Notes: generated from the letters alone by a model not told the origin. A stretch of 13,375 nt of DNA from Amoebophrya sp. AT5.2 (GCA_005223375.1 RXOD01005578.1:1-13375), one strand, 5' to 3'; numbered from the stretch's first letter, positions 1-8,271 are shown. Program-made: numbers and translations.

Positions 1-677
1 GGCCGGCTCCTCCTCCGCGGCTGGGGCGGCGGGAGCTTCCTCCTCTTTCTTCTGCTCCGGGGCTGAGGTCCCGATAGTTTCGGCGGGCTTTTCCTCGAGC
101 AGGGTCGGCGCTGTGGTCACCCCGCGCTTGTCGTTCAGGTACCCGACCATGTATTCCAGGGCGTCCTCCGGCCTGGTGTTTCATGATTAAACGTATAGTC
201 TTAGTGTGATTTTGTTAATTTTGTCTTTGTCAACAGCCATACTTCAAAAACAGAAATGCAGTACTGATGCTCAAGCAGTTGGCGGATCATGGCCTGCAGT
301 GTCGGCTGCACCGCGTGTTCGTCTAGGTATTTGGTGGCCTTGAGCGTGACCTCGTGGCGCGACTGCCGCTTTTTCGCGGGCGAGTCCTCGGGGTAGACGC
401 ACTTCACGGACACCTTCATCTCCGCGTTGGTACCCGCGTTCTTGCCCAGGACGATCTCCTCCACGTGGGCCTCCGGGTCGTTCTTCAGCTTGTACATCCC
501 CACAGAGTTCCCGCCCACGTACTGGAAGAGGTCCACCTTCATGGTGGCGTGGTTGGAGGCGTTGAAGTGGAAGCTCTCCCCGGCCTTGTACGGCCCCTGC
601 CGCCGCGTCTCCCCGATGCGGATAGAAACATACGCCTTCTCAGGCAAGTTCTGCTGGTCCACAACCACGATGTCCAT
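1..677 (-). CDS. DPY-30-motif protein with N-terminal beta-rich (C2-like) domain, two exons, 3' end off window
   Basis: The ATG is at 677-675. Exon 1 is 677-265 (137 codons plus 2 nt), the GT-AG intron is 264-173, and exon 2 runs from 172 past the window edge. Joining them restores one frame. Residues 1-95 alternate hydrophobic and polar residues like a beta-sandwich (start MDIVVVDQQNLPEKAYVSIR), which suggests a C2-like fold but with no diagnostic calcium ligands seen. Residues about 116-151 (YLDEHAVQPTLQAMIRQLLE, then HQPEDALEYMVGYLND across the splice) fit the DPY-30 motif: an X-type helix, a turn, then PEDALEYMxxYL. This motif forms a dimeric four-helix bundle that docks amphipathic helices in radial spokes, adenylate kinases and COMPASS-type complexes. 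The tail is Glu/Ala/Pro-rich. The splice falls inside the DPY-30 motif, which strongly supports the intron. A ciliary scaffold role is inference. DPY-30 call confident; N-terminal domain tentative. Confidence 0.85.
173..264 (-). other. Intron of the DPY-30-motif gene, 92 nt, GT-AG
   Basis: The donor is CATCA|GTACTGCATTTC at 264 and the acceptor is AACACCAG|GCCGG at 174-173. Removal is phase-correct (CA plus G gives Gln) and completes the DPY-30 motif. Reading through the donor gives a stop within about 20 codons. The intron is AT-rich compared with its exons. Confidence 0.85.
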
Positions 678-701
678 GTTAATTTTTTTTTCAGATAATT
701 T

Positions 702-756
702 GTACTGGGGGCTTCTGGGGCGTCTGGGCCTCGACTGGTACTGGAAGCTTCTGGGG
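702..756. repeat. Imperfect direct repeat, 19 nt, period 36, upstream of the DPY-30 gene ATG
   Basis: Copies GTACTGGGGGCTTCTGGGG (702-720) and GTACTGGAAGCTTCTGGGG (738-756) differ at two adjacent bases. They lie about 25-80 nt upstream of the ATG on the minus strand, so they could be in the 5' leader or promoter. No function is assigned. Confidence 0.7.
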
Positions 757-924
757 GGCTGAGTAGAGCTACGAGGAGCTATGATGACCGCGGAAATATA
801 CCCCGAGGATTACTTAGGATTTAGAAGATGAAGAGATGTTGGGGGTGTCTTAGATATCCGTTGATTGGCGGCTGGTGTAGACCCTTGCTCTGTCACTGGA
901 TGGCAAATCAGAAAGAGCGGTAAT

Positions 925-984
925 CCAATCGGGCGTTTCTTTGCACGAAAACGAGGCAAAAAAACACGGAAAGAAACCGATTGG
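925..984. repeat. Bulged inverted repeat
   Basis: Arm 1 is CCAATCGGGCGTTTCTTT (925-942) and arm 2 is AAAGAAACCGATTGG (970-984). They pair over 15 bp, with a 3-nt GCG bulge in arm 1 and a 27-nt loop. It sits in the non-coding 5' flank of the DPY-30 gene. It could be a small foldback or a regulatory hairpin. Confidence 0.55.
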
Positions 985-1547
985 GGTGCGCAAGGGTCGG
1001 CGACTTCTTTCTTCCGCGAAAAAAGACGAATAACGCACCGACGGAAAGAAAATACTGAGACGCGATCGCGACAGCAGAAAACGAAAAGACAATTACTCAC
1101 TGCGCCAGGGAGTGCCCGACGGTTCGACGAAAAAACTGAATTCAACGAAAAAACCCGACACGACCTTGCCATGCGCGCACAGGCTCAGGCAAACACAACG
1201 AGTTAGAAGATGAACGCGATTGCAGGTGGTAAGTATCTTATTCCGAGAACAAAAACTTTTCCTTCCAAAATTATTCTTTCGCTGAAAGCGCCGAGATCCG
1301 CGTCCGTGCTATTGAGGATGAGTCTCTGATGCTGAGAGCAAAAGCTGCGCTGCGTCGTTAAAACATCATCATGTGAAGCCTGAACCATCTTCGTGCGAAT
1401 TTTCGTGCTGGCAGGATACTTAGATGAGAGGTAGGAAACGTGCACTATCAGCAGAAACAGCATTGCTCTTTGCGTGTATATGTAGGCTCGAATGGGTTCG
1501 TTATGGGTAAGGTCCAAGCCGGATGGGTAGTTAGCTTATAACTATCG

Positions 1548-2246
1548 TCATTTCATCGCCAGCTGGTCGCTGGCCCACTTCCTCGGCAGGTCCTGCAGCA
1601 GCGCGGCGGCCCAGCTGGCCAGCCCCAGCGCCTCCTGTGCGTAGCCAAAGCCGGCGAGGAGGAACCGTTCGCCCCAGGATTCGCAGCCCGCCTCCCCCTC
1701 CAGGTCGCCCTCGAACAAGGCCAGCCGCGTGCGGGGTCCGTCCAGCACCGTGCAGTCGTACGCGCCCGTGGCGGGGTCGATATCCACAATCCGCACGCGC
1801 CACTTTTCCCCCTGCGAGTCCCGTGCGTACGCGTGCATGCCCGGCGCGTACCGTGCCGGACCGGCGGGGCGCTCGAACGATGTGATAGCGGTACTTGCTG
1901 TACAACTCCTTCCACAATTATAATTTGTACTTCCCGACGCTATAGCAGACGACGAAAAGAAGTACTCGACCCTTCGGCAGGAGGAGGAGTATGGGGCGGA
2001 TAATTTTTCGGTCAAGGGGTCAGCTGTTGAGAGGTGCTGGGGCGCCGTGGCAGTAGCGGACGCGGCGGAGGAAGGAGGCGGCGCGAGGCGGCAGCCGGCA
2101 GTTGCGCTCGTCCGGGACGCGTCGCTGGGGGTCGACTCGGACTCCTGTTCGGGGCGAAACACATACCGAGCGCGCCAGGGCGACGGCAGAGCGAACACCC
2201 GGTGGTCCGGAAGGCCGTCGTCCTCCTCGTCGCCCCGCGACTCCAT
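1548..2246 (-). CDS. Hypothetical protein with possible Tudor/SH3-like domain, 232 aa (possible internal intron)
   Basis: The ORF runs from ATG 2246-2244 to TGA 1550-1548. Residues 1-45 are charged (MESRGDEEDDGLPDHRVFAL...), and 46-95 are Ser/Ala/Thr/Pro-rich and probably disordered. Residues about 131-184 (RYAPGMHAYARDSQGEKWR then VRIVDIDPATGAYDCTVLDG) look like a small beta-barrel: a charged surface turn, a Trp-Arg-x-Arg-Ile strand as in Tudor/SH3-like folds, then an acidic turn. The last 40 residues form an amphipathic helix ending LPRKWASDQLAMK. The middle (about 1894-1965) is AT-rich and could be a 72-nt intron (donor GTACTT at 1965, acceptor CAAG at 1895-1894). Its length is a multiple of three, so both forms keep the frame. 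If Tudor-like, it would bind methylated Lys/Arg; this is weak inference. No family is firmly recognised. Confidence 0.6.
   Translation of the reverse strand: MESRGDEEDDGLPDHRVFALPSPWRARYVFRPEQESESTPSDASRTSATAGCRLAPPPSSAASATATAPQHLSTADPLTEKLSAPYSSSCRRVEYFFSSSAIASGSTNYNCGRSCTASTAITSFERPAGPARYAPGMHAYARDSQGEKWRVRIVDIDPATGAYDCTVLDGPRTRLALFEGDLEGEAGCESWGERFLLAGFGYAQEALGLASWAAALLQDLPRKWASDQLAMK
1894..1965 (-). other. Possible 72-nt in-frame intron in the Tudor-like gene
   Basis: The segment starts GTACTTCTTTTCG on the minus strand and ends TTGTACAGCAAG. It is more AT-rich than the sequence on either side. Splicing would join GA with T in the same phase and remove 24 residues (YFFSSSAIASGSTNYN...), which look unlike folded protein. 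The donor differs by one base from the GTACTG seen in the other introns. Because the ORF stays open, only transcript data can decide. Confidence 0.4.
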
Positions 2247-2848
2247 GAGTCTTTTATCACTTTCACTATGCAGCTTCTACTACTAAAGTCATGGCCGATA
2301 GGTGGATGCCGTTGATATTGATTACCTGTGTCGCTCCATCTAAACACTGCTCCTCCTCCGATAGATTACACTATTTGAATATCGGAGGCTGCTCTTCCTA
2401 TCCTACCAACTGATATTTGCAGAGAGATTTATATTCACACATATCACTAGCGGGGACTGAAGTAGGGAACAGAAGACCAGAGAATCAAAGAGCAGGAAGA
2501 GGAGCTGATGAATGTAGATCGTCAGAAGATGGCACTTTCTTTGTCGCCTTTTGGTTGTTGTCGTGGAAACGCAGATCGTATACAGTCGCCTTTCCCGGGC
2601 TGCCTGCCGACTTCGAGCCGTTCAGCCAATTTGCAAATTTTATGTTTTAGTCAGAGTGCCCGTTTCGGAGAACACCTTTGCGGGGAACATGAAAAGCAAG
2701 AAGTCTGTCTCTTTCTTCTTGTGCGACGTGATCGATTGTGTTTAATAAACATCTGGAGCAGGACCTTGCGAGCAGTGACGCGGCGGCGACCGCGATTGCA
2801 AGTGTTTCATCGTTCACGACAACACTGTAAAAATCAATGACCAAGAAG
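2247..2848. other. Spacer between the helical-protein gene and the Tudor-like gene; no convincing gene
   Basis: It holds a perfect 9-bp inverted repeat (2355-2363 with 2380-2388), about 110 nt upstream of the Tudor-like gene ATG. Plus-strand ORFs at 2417-2650 and 2508-2840 and a minus ORF at 2647-2844 have low coding character. The minus one begins with a non-ATG codon and directly follows the stop of the upstream gene, so it is best read as 3' UTR. Confidence 0.55.
2355..2388. repeat. Inverted repeat, 9-bp perfect stem, 16-nt loop
   Basis: Arms are CCTCCGATA (2355-2363) and TATCGGAGG (2380-2388). It lies in the 5' flank of the Tudor-like gene. It could be a protein-binding dyad or chance; the arms do not extend outward. 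Confidence 0.5.
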
Positions 2849-3650
2849 TCAGTTGCAGCCGAGCACTTCGTAGTAGGTCATTTGGTCAGACACGGCGGTG
2901 CCGTAGACCATCTGCTTTTCCGCCTCCCCTAGGTTCTCCAGTTGCGACTCCAGTTCCTCGTACACTAGAACGCACTCCATGGCGGCCAGCAGGAAGAGTT
3001 TCAAGTCTGTCACCGCGTGTCGTTCCCCGAATTGCGCAAAGCGGAGTCGCGTCAACAGCCCCCGGCACCGGTACGCCTCCTTTGTGCGCGCAATCAGCCG
3101 CTGCCGAAGCAAAACAGCGGTCCTGTTCGATCATTTGCCATTTCGTTGGTTTGTTGTGTCTGGGGGAAGGAACGAAGGAAGTCGAATAGCGACACCGACA
3201 TCAGCAGGGCGGTTGCAAAGCTTCTAAGTCTCAGTACGTGTCCTGCGGCTCCCGGTTCGCGAGTTCCGTTAGGTGCTGCAGTCTAAGACCACTTCGACTT
3301 CCTGCGCCTGAATTTGCATCGGAGGTGGTTGACGTTGACGTTGACCCCAACGTCGGTTGCTCTATGACCAAACCCAGTGCATCGTTCAGCGCTTCTGCGT
3401 TCTCCCGCAGGCCGGCGCTCTTCATTGCGTTAACATTTCCTTCCCCTTCCCCAACTCCAGCAACATCCCCAACGACACCAGCGTCGACCGCTCTGAGGAG
3501 GTCCTTCAGGGAGGCGCCCAGATTACCGGCGTGTTCAAGACGGCGGATCATGCGGACCATAGTCACGCTAGGATCAGACAGCCGGTCCATCGTCGCGACG
3601 AACGCCGCGTGCCCCGAAGCCTGCTCGCACTTCAACAGCCGATTGCCCAT
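2849..3650 (-). CDS. Hypothetical helical protein, two exons, about 228 aa
   Basis: Exon 1 is taken from ATG 3650-3648 to 3238 (137 codons plus 2 nt), the intron is 3237-3123, and exon 2 is 3122-2849 with TGA at the end. The join AC|G gives Thr and keeps the frame. Without it, exon 1 stops at once (TAC TGA) and exon 2 has no ATG in frame. Residues 1-55 are basic and helical (MGNRLLKCEQASGHAAFVAT, then MIRRLEHAGNLGASLKDLLR). Residues 60-125 are Gly/Ser/Thr-rich with a TS repeat coded by GTTGAC-type hexamers. The C-terminal 90 residues are strongly helical (LFLLAAMECVLVYEELESQL ... EAEKQMVYG) and may form a coiled coil. The frame stays open above the ATG for 12 codons (LEHIKKIHRR...) to a TAA at about 3690, with AG acceptors nearby, so a further 5' exon is possible. 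No family recognised. Confidence 0.7.
3123..3237 (-). other. Intron of the helical-protein gene, 115 nt, GT-AG
   Basis: The donor is GACAC|GTACTGAGAC at 3237 and the acceptor is CGAACAG|GACCGC at 3124-3123. The phases match and the join bypasses a stop three bases into the intron. The hexamer GTACTG is the same as in the other supported introns. Confidence 0.8.
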
Positions 3651-4897
3651 TCTTCGATGGATCTTCTTTATATGCTCTAGCACTAGCAGTTAGCAGTAGC
3701 TACTTTCTTAGTATATCGAGATTGTGTCTCTTTTCCTTTACCTTTTCTGGTGATTAAGCTACATTGGGTCGTCGCCCTCCACGGCGGATTTTGATTTCGG
3801 TGAAGCATGAGCGGCGCGATCGTGATCCATCAAAAGCTGATTTGTTGCGCCGAATAGGCCTGCCTACTTACATCTCACATGACCCTGCGCATCTTTTCCA
3901 CCCGGGGGGCAAACGAAGCCCAAGCCGCAACTGTACGCACTGGCCTGTGCGCCTACACCTGATTCTCTGCCCCCCTGGTCATCGGATTCAACGCTGAACG
4001 AAATGTTCTTTGTCATATAATGACCCATTATGCACGAGGAGTCACGAAACAATCACGAGAAGTTGATGTCCTTTTCGCCCTTTTGCACTGGAATCAGCGC
4101 GTACGCGTGGCGCCGCAATTATAGGAACATGCATGAAGAACAGCTTCAGCCGGCAGCTACCGCGAACAGAAGACGTCGATCGCAAAAAGACGTCGAGCTT
4201 TCAAATTTTCTTCTACTACTTGAAGATATTGATAATTCTCAATTTTACGGTCCACGACATTCGAGAGGGGTGCAAATGTGCATGCTACTTGCGCGGAATG
4301 CCTTTTTGCTGTAGAAATATTTTCGTTGTACTGTATCTATGGGCTCAGTAAATGCGTCGTGGCCGTGGTGTGGACCGAATGAATCTTTTTTTTTTGAGTC
4401 TCTGGATACGGCCTAGCGAATCTCTTTTCACGATTGGGTCGTGAATCTGAAATACAGGAATACGACAATCGATCTGTAATTATGATGTGAGGTCGAAAAT
4501 TTTCGTGTTGATATGGCTTGTAGAACTGGGATGTTGCACTGCAGCGGTGGGACTACGATAGTTGTGGACTTAATTATACGCAAATGGCAGCTCGTCTCTG
4601 TATGTACAACGCGTGCGTCTCCTCAGATCGCTTCCTCGCAGCACGCGGTAATTCGGAATTCTTCTCGATAAATATTTCCTCCTAGCTTCCTTCAAACGCA
4701 GGACCTCCTTCCTGCGGCGCGAAACCCTCATCTTCCTCCACTCAGCAGACACCCCCAGGGATATTAGCTTTAGGTATAGACCCTTCCTCGACTTGGACTT
4801 AGGGCGAAAGCTTGTAGAAGTAGCACCTTCGGATCCTGAAATCCTCGGGTACTTCTATTCTACTACGAATCCAGCTGTACAGTAGCCGCTTCTTCGG
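3651..4897. other. Spacer of about 1.25 kb; no convincing gene, one minus-strand open stretch
   Basis: No ORF here has clear coding character. The minus strand is open from about 4856 to the TAA at 4570 (roughly 95 codons) with a basic, helical reading (GLYLKLISLGVSAEWRKM then RVSRRRKEVLRLKEARRKYL). Its only ATG is at 4731, leaving 53 codons. It lies just 3' of the single-pass membrane protein stop, so it may be its 3' UTR or a missed terminal exon. Plus-strand ORFs at 4030-4314 and 4133-4351 share one stretch in two frames and neither resembles a known protein. There is a 7-bp hairpin at 4427-4445 and a T10 run at about 4386. Confidence 0.5.
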
Positions 4898-6909
4898 CTA
4901 GGCTTTTCTGATGATGGTTTCTTTCGCGACCACAACTTTGGGTCCCGTTTTTGTGACTGTGGTGGAGCCCCCGGTCTTGGTGGTGCTGCTCCCGCCCGAC
5001 TTCTCGACCGTCGTCGTTTTCCCTCCCGTCGTCCACGAGCTGGTTTTTTTCGCCCCCGTGCTGCTCCCCGAGGTGTGCGTCACGGTCATGGTCTCTCCCT
5101 CTGGGCCGCGGGGGGAGTTGATTCGACGGTTTTGGACCACGTCGTAGGGGACTCCCCCCTCTCCATCACCCCCAACATCCTCCCGACCATCACCATTTTC
5201 CCGACCACTGCGAAGATCCTCTGCCTCCGGCTCGGCCGAGGTCCCGTCCGCCGCCGGCGGGGGCCCGAAGCGCTGCGCAAAAAAGTCCATCACGTTCGCA
5301 ATCACCCCCCGCGGGCTGGACTTCTCCGACGCCTGACTCTCGCTCAGGTCCGCGGGGTCCTCCCCCTCCGCGAGAGGAACGTTTTCGGCCTCCCCCTCTC
5401 CACGGGCCGAGCTGCGCGGCCTCATCGATCCGGGACTCTGCGACTCCCGCCCGCGGACGTGCGACTGCGACTTGGGCGCAGTTGTGCTGCCGGAAATGAT
5501 CCCCCCCGGGTCCAGGAAGCCCACCCCGGACCGGGGCGTCATGGAATTTTCCACGTCCGAGGCGGAGAGACCCCCGGAAACTCTGCTCTTTGCGCCCCGG
5601 CTTTTCCGAGAAGTCGTACCTCCACCGCTTGACACCCCCCCTTCCCGTTGGCCCCGGCCACCCCTCATGTTGCCGCAGAGGTTGCGGAGCAGCAGGCACT
5701 CGACGATGCCGAGGATGGCGAGCAGCACGACGACGAGCACGATGATGCAGGCGATGACGCCGGTGTTGGACTCCTTCACGATCTTGTGGAGGTCCTTGTC
5801 GATCTTGTCATCGTTTTTATTTGGGTTCCACCCGTCGCCCTCGTAGTCGATGTACGTCACCTGGTGCGCCTCCCCGTTCGGCCACCTTTCCAGCGTGTCG
5901 AGGGTCTTCGTACCCTTCTTGAAGTACTTCGGGTCGCCGTCCACCCAAAGATTAGAGGGGGAGGAGGGGGACCGGGAACGGATTGAATCGACCGATTATA
6001 CTGTTCGGTGATGTTGAAAAAAACCTCGAAGCGATGGCGCTGGTCACCTGTACCATCTGGAAATTTCTAGCTATAGAAAGATGTATGGGCGCTGGATCCA
6101 CGATGCGCAGACAACAAATCGATTACCGGCTAGGGTTTCGGCTGGGTAGAACTGCAGTGGTAAACTACGCAGTGGCAGTTCTACCCAGCCGAAATCATAC
6201 TCGGTTTATTATCTCTATCGGATTACTATGGTTGGTGCCAGAGCAGGAGCAGTGTGGGTTTGCTATGCTCGATAGAAATGACTGTGTAGACCACTATGAT
6301 GCACCCGAGAGCAATCGACAGACCATGGCGATGTACACGTCCCCTCTATCGATTGCTCTCGAATCCGGATGCCTTTCGCCAACAAGTTGTAGGCGCTATA
6401 ATGAAGGCCCCATGGATATTTATTTGCGATTTCTATCCGGTATCGGAAGGTAACAGTACTACCCGATAGTCTGCTAGCTGGTCGGTTTTTTTACTTCGAT
6501 TTGTTCCCGGAAAAATTATTGCTCGCTTAAAGGCGGTGGCGATCGCGATGATTTCGCCTTTGTCCAGCTCTTTGTTTTCCGGCGATCGGGTAAGAGCAAC
6601 TTTTTCGTTGCTCGCTGGTAGCAGGTTCTTGCCGTTCTGCGTGCGCTGGTTCTTCCCGGCGGTGAGAAAGGTTTGGGGCTGTGACGTGTCCGTGTGCTGT
6701 GTACCCTGATTCGCCTCCCCCTTCGCCTTCCTTTTCACGCGGTCGAGGAAGGTCGGGGCCTCCTTGTCACGCGATCCGGAGGCCAGCAAGTTCCGCGGGT
6801 TTTTGTGGACCGCGACAAGCCCCGATGCCACCTCAAACTGCTCAACCGCCGCCGCCGCAACCAGATAAAGGGTCCGCGCCCGGGCCAGTGTCGTCCTTCT
6901 CCTTGTCAT
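4898..6909 (-). CDS. Single-pass membrane protein, signal-peptide-like start, two exons, frame broken by one base
   Basis: Exon 1 is ATG 6909-6460 (150 codons), the intron is 6459-6067, and exon 2 is 6066-4898 (TAG). MTRRRTTLARARTLYLVAAAAV looks like a signal peptide. The ectodomain (to about residue 252) carries sequons NRS (137), NIT (168) and NRS (174) and a Pro run at 183-187. A transmembrane helix follows at about 253-277 (TGVIACIIVLVVVLLAILGI), then a 260-residue Ser/Thr/Gly-rich tail ending in TTK/TTT-type repeats and KETIIRKA. Exon 2 starts in one frame (KFPDGTGDQRHRFEVFFNIT) but continues in another (LWVDGDPKYFKKGTK) after a C-rich tract at about 5955-5975. One missing base there explains it, giving about 539 aa. 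No AG exists to permit an intron at that point. A surface receptor or adhesion role is inference; no family recognised. Confidence 0.7.
6136..6194. repeat. Perfect 20-bp inverted repeat within an intron
   Basis: Arm 1 is TTTCGGCTGGGTAGAACTGC (6136-6155). Arm 2 (6175-6194) is its exact reverse complement, separated by a 19-nt loop in which GCAGTGG occurs at both edges. I see no flanking target-site duplication. Such foldbacks are typical of MITE-like or introner-like insertions, or of a structured intron. Confidence 0.9.
6306..6361. repeat. Perfect 13-bp inverted repeat within the same intron
   Basis: Arms are CGAGAGCAATCGA (6306-6318) and TCGATTGCTCTCG (6349-6361), with a 30-nt loop. It is a second, unrelated stem in the same intron. 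The hexamer CGATAG (or CTATCG) recurs around it at about 6213, 6269, 6345 and 6464. Confidence 0.9.
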
Positions 6910-7759
6910 TGTCTCTAACCGATCCTACTGTCGTGGAAAGTATGTAAAATTGCAGGTGCAATTGATGATGTGCTATGAAGCTATGATCAAACTGACTGAA
7001 GATAATGTATGAATTGGTATTGGGGAGTGCAAAAGTAGCATTTCATCGAAGGGACCTGCTGCCGAGAGCTAGGAAAGGAATCATTTCGGATTGAAGTGGA
7101 ATGTCCGCGGCACAGGCGAATGCTATGCATTTGCATCTGATCGATGAATACGAAGGAATGTGTCAATGGCACGGACGAACGATCAATTGTACAGTTACGA
7201 TACGAAACCGAGACGGAAAACAGTCAGCTTGAGCCATCACGTCCAGACGAAGACAATGTTTTTTCGTTATATGCGCGAGTGGGACGACTACAACTACTCG
7301 CCACGATAGTAGCACGAGAACGACGAGCAGGAATCCGGTAGATTTTCCGCCGCTCGTGGACAAGCTTTATGAAGGAGAGGCGCAAAAACGTCAGGTCTGC
7401 CGGCCGTAGTAGGAGGCTCTATGCCACGGCACGAACAACACACGAAACGAATCCCAAATTCCCACCTGCAACGTGTATACTCGACTTAAGCCATGAGGGC
7501 TATTCTCTCACATGGTTGCTCCAGTGTCAGTGGGTCAGGGTCTTCACGACAAGGAAACAGATTGAGGGAATGGAGTGTCGATATAATTTCCGTGAAACTC
7601 GTTTGATATACAACATCACTACACTACTGCACACGACAAAAAGATGCGGCGTTGAAAACTGAGGCGAGAAACCGCGACGGAGACGTATGTATCTATACTA
7701 TAGTTACTTACTGCGAGGCCCAGGCCGAAGAGATAAAACAAAAATGTAATTTTTTTTTT

Positions 7760-7789
7760 TTCAATGCTGCCTATTTCAATGCCGCATAT
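7760..7789. repeat. 15-bp tandem duplication after a T run
   Basis: Units are TTCAATGCTGCCTAT (7760-7774) and TTCAATGCCGCATAT (7775-7789), with two mismatches. It adjoins a T run, which is a common site of replication slippage. Confidence 0.6.
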
Positions 7790-8043
7790 ATCTCAATCGA
7801 ATGTGGTGCCTCGGTGCTAACCTTGGCATGGGGCTACAGTTACTGAATCCACTAAGCTTAATCGGTCCGATCCGTAGTAGGCTCCTTCTTCATCGTAGCA
7901 CTTTAGTCGTGGGAGCCGAGCGCTGCTGTTTTGGAGCAGGCGAAGATCTTTTATCGGGTTCGTGCAGGCTCCTCTTTCCTTATCCGTTACAGCATTGCAC
8001 TTCTAATATCCGCAAAATTTTCTAAGGCAGAGGGATCAGTAGT

Positions 8044-8076
8044 TTCGTGTTCTTGGATAGTAACAAGAACACTAAA
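8044..8076. repeat. Hairpin, 13-bp stem with one mismatch, 8-nt loop
   Basis: The core arms GTGTTCTTG (8047-8055) and CAAGAACAC (8064-8072) pair perfectly around GATAGTAA. Past one C/T mismatch three more pairs (TTT/AAA) follow. It lies about 200 nt beyond the stop of the six-helix gene on the minus strand, so it may be in that 3' UTR or mark its 3' end. Confidence 0.65.
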
Positions 8077-8271
8077 TTTACAGCGCGGGATATCTGTATT
8101 ACTTGCTGCGAAAGTGAAACATATGCAAAACACAAAAACTGTTCAGTCATGGTCTGACTCTGAGACTTACGCTTTCTGACAAAATAGATGCGCCCCCCGA
8201 CCCTCGCAACAGACCCATAGCACGACCTCCGCGTCTTCCTACGCTCATAGATCCAGGCGCAGCCCAGCCCT

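Larger units (their letters stand above)
678..1547. other. Spacer between the Tudor-like gene and the DPY-30 gene; no convincing gene
   Basis: This is the 5' flank of the DPY-30 gene (minus strand). It holds an imperfect 19-nt direct repeat (702-720 and 738-756, two mismatches, period 36), a bulged inverted repeat (925-942 with 970-984), and several minus-strand TTTTTTCG-like runs between about 950 and 1155. Two opposing ORFs (minus 810-1172 from an ATG, 120 aa; plus 865-1206 from a non-ATG start) cover the same T-rich/A-rich tract. They are Arg/Lys/Ser/Phe-rich from base composition and match nothing I recognise. A 104-aa minus ORF at 1203-1517 lacks an ATG start. Confidence 0.6.
6067..6459 (-). 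other. Intron of the single-pass membrane gene, 393 nt, carrying two inverted repeats
   Basis: The donor is CGGGTA|GTACTGTTACC at 6459; the acceptor TATAGCTAG|AAATTTCC is at 6068-6067, after a T/C-rich stretch. Both sites are phase 0. Without splicing, exon 1 stops at 6433 and exon 2 has a TAG just upstream. An alternative donor (GTAAAA, about 6496, phase 1) could pair with acceptors at CCAG or ACAG just downstream, so the exact ends are less certain than in the other introns. Confidence 0.65.
6910..8271. other. Gene-poor spacer of about 1.36 kb with short repeats and a hairpin
   Basis: This lies between the single-pass and the six-helix membrane protein genes. No ORF is convincing. A minus ORF at 7163-7363 has a hydrophobic start (GFLLVVLVLLSWRVVVVVPL) but no ATG and no recognisable domain; plus ORFs at 7369-7662, 7652-7846 and 7931-8179 look random. 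Notable elements are a T run at about 7749-7761 followed by a 15-bp tandem duplication (7760-7789) and a 13-bp stem with one mismatch (8044-8076). Confidence 0.6.

Noticed and set aside
810..1206. Overlapping ORFs of 120 aa (minus) and 113 aa (plus)
   Set aside because: Both come from the same A/T-run-rich tract with few stops, have no recognisable motif, and neither shows the GC-rich third positions of the accepted genes.
5075..5632. Plus-strand ORFs opposite the cytosolic tail of the single-pass membrane protein
   Set aside because: They are Arg/Pro-rich shadows of a low-complexity GC-rich coding region. The minus frame has a clear transmembrane helix.
5926..6496. A splice acceptor at CCGAAG|TACTTC joining exon 1 directly to the second frame of the membrane gene
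   Set aside because: It would discard the well-formed reading with two sequons (FEVFFNITEQYNRS) just upstream and needs an intron end without a pyrimidine tract near the AG. A one-base indel is simpler.
7163..7363. Minus-strand ORF with signal-peptide-like start
   Set aside because: There is no ATG in the frame before the hydrophobic stretch, a TAA lies just upstream, and no acceptor or downstream exon was found to complete a gene.
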